From JAIPEK01 sp041685935 (GTDB lineage: Bacteria > Desulfobacterota > Desulfobacteria > Desulfobacterales > Desulfobacteraceae): 6,017 bases of DNA. A model generated the notes under the pieces. That model made no database searches. It was not told the DNA's origin and worked only from the letters and a program-made list of their open reading frames with translations. The stretch covers positions 1 to 6,017 of the forward strand of contig JAWLES010000148.1 in NCBI GenBank assembly GCA_041685935.1, read 5' to 3'. Positions within the stretch are counted from its first letter, which is position 1; the number at the start of each line of letters is the position of its first letter. The translations under genes and the position numbers were made by a program. Below, piece after piece: positions 5,842 through 6,017 of the stretch.

Positions 5842-6017
5842 TTACACCACAAGGCCGGGCCGTTTGCCGGCCCATTCTTTAATCCGTGCGGGCAGCCATT
5901 CCTTGAGTTCTTCGGAAAGATAGAACTTAGGCGAAAGCAGTGTGTCATCCGGGTGGATGACCCCTTCTTTCACTGCCTGACGGGCGAGCGCCGTGTCCGG
6001 ATAGATCCGGATGCCCG
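5842..6017 (-). CDS. C-terminal end of a B12-binding radical SAM protein (partial)
   Basis: The last 57 codons of a minus-strand gene are visible; it continues past the right edge of the window. The piece begins GIRIYPDTALARQAVKEG and includes LLSPKFYLSEEL. Families of radical SAM proteins with an N-terminal cobalamin-binding domain end with this pattern (G-hydrophobic-RIYP-T-LA followed by PKFY-S). Such enzymes modify lipids, cofactors or other small molecules, but the catalytic domain lies outside the window, so no reaction can be given. The gene converges on the toxin-antitoxin operon. Its final codons include a GC-rich hairpin (5857-5873). Confidence 0.7.
   Translation of the reverse strand, partial: GIRIYPDTALARQAVKEGVIHPDDTLLSPKFYLSEELKEWLPARIKEWAGKRPGLVV
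5857..5873. repeat. GC-rich hairpin, second copy of the 2742-2757 element
   Basis: GGGCCG (5857-5862) and CGGCCC (5868-5873) form a 6-bp stem with a TTTGC loop. With flanking bases, this copy and the one at 2740-2758 differ by a single inserted C over about 20 nt. Here it lies within the last codons of the radical SAM gene. It may be a small dispersed palindromic repeat or a recurrent transcript end structure. Confidence 0.35.

Noticed and set aside
1..6017. CRISPR array, tRNA or rRNA genes
   Set aside because: No regularly spaced repeats, cloverleaf-like segments or conserved rRNA stretches were seen on either strand.

Overview
The window looks like a chromosomal segment of a sulfate-reducing member of the former Deltaproteobacteria (Desulfobacterota). 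The main evidence is a gene on the minus strand encoding a XerC/D-like recombinase fold fused to two molybdate/tungstate-binding (TOBE/Mop) domains. This is the architecture of TunR, a regulator family described from sulfate-reducing deltaproteobacteria. Here it sits divergently next to a TauE/SafE (TSUP) transporter gene, the arrangement expected for the TunR subgroup that represses TSUP transporters. The host assignment is inferred from gene content only.

Layout: Positions 1-397 are AT-rich and hold no recognisable gene, but carry an inverted repeat (222-250) and a weak promoter. Positions 398-2605 hold a plus-strand pair: an MBL-fold persulfide-dioxygenase-like protein with two C-terminal rhodanese domains, then exonuclease III 39 nt downstream. 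A 155-nt gap (2606-2760) contains a doubtful 33-codon ORF and a GC-rich hairpin. The tunR-like gene runs on the minus strand (2761 to about 3873) and converges on exonuclease III. The intergenic region 3874-4040 carries a 30-bp 12-6-12 inverted repeat (3984-4013) overlapping the predicted start of the TSUP transcript. The TSUP transporter occupies 4041-5003. A Phd/YefM antitoxin and PIN-domain (VapC) toxin module follows at 5115-5728, with its own promoter and operator-like palindrome. A possible coding remnant lies at 5729-5812. The window ends in the 3' part of a minus-strand gene that resembles the C-terminus of B12-binding radical SAM proteins.

How the genes fit together: the tunR-like gene, operator and TSUP transporter form a self-contained regulatory unit, probably for protection against molybdate or tungstate. 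The regulator appears to be a domesticated, catalytically dead tyrosine recombinase: two positions that normally hold catalytic residues are replaced (Lys for the first Arg, Glu for the His of HxxR), although the C-terminal His and the Tyr remain. The MBL-rhodanese/exonuclease III pair suggests sulfane-sulfur oxidation and DNA repair, plausibly under oxidative stress. The toxin-antitoxin module looks like an independent insertion.
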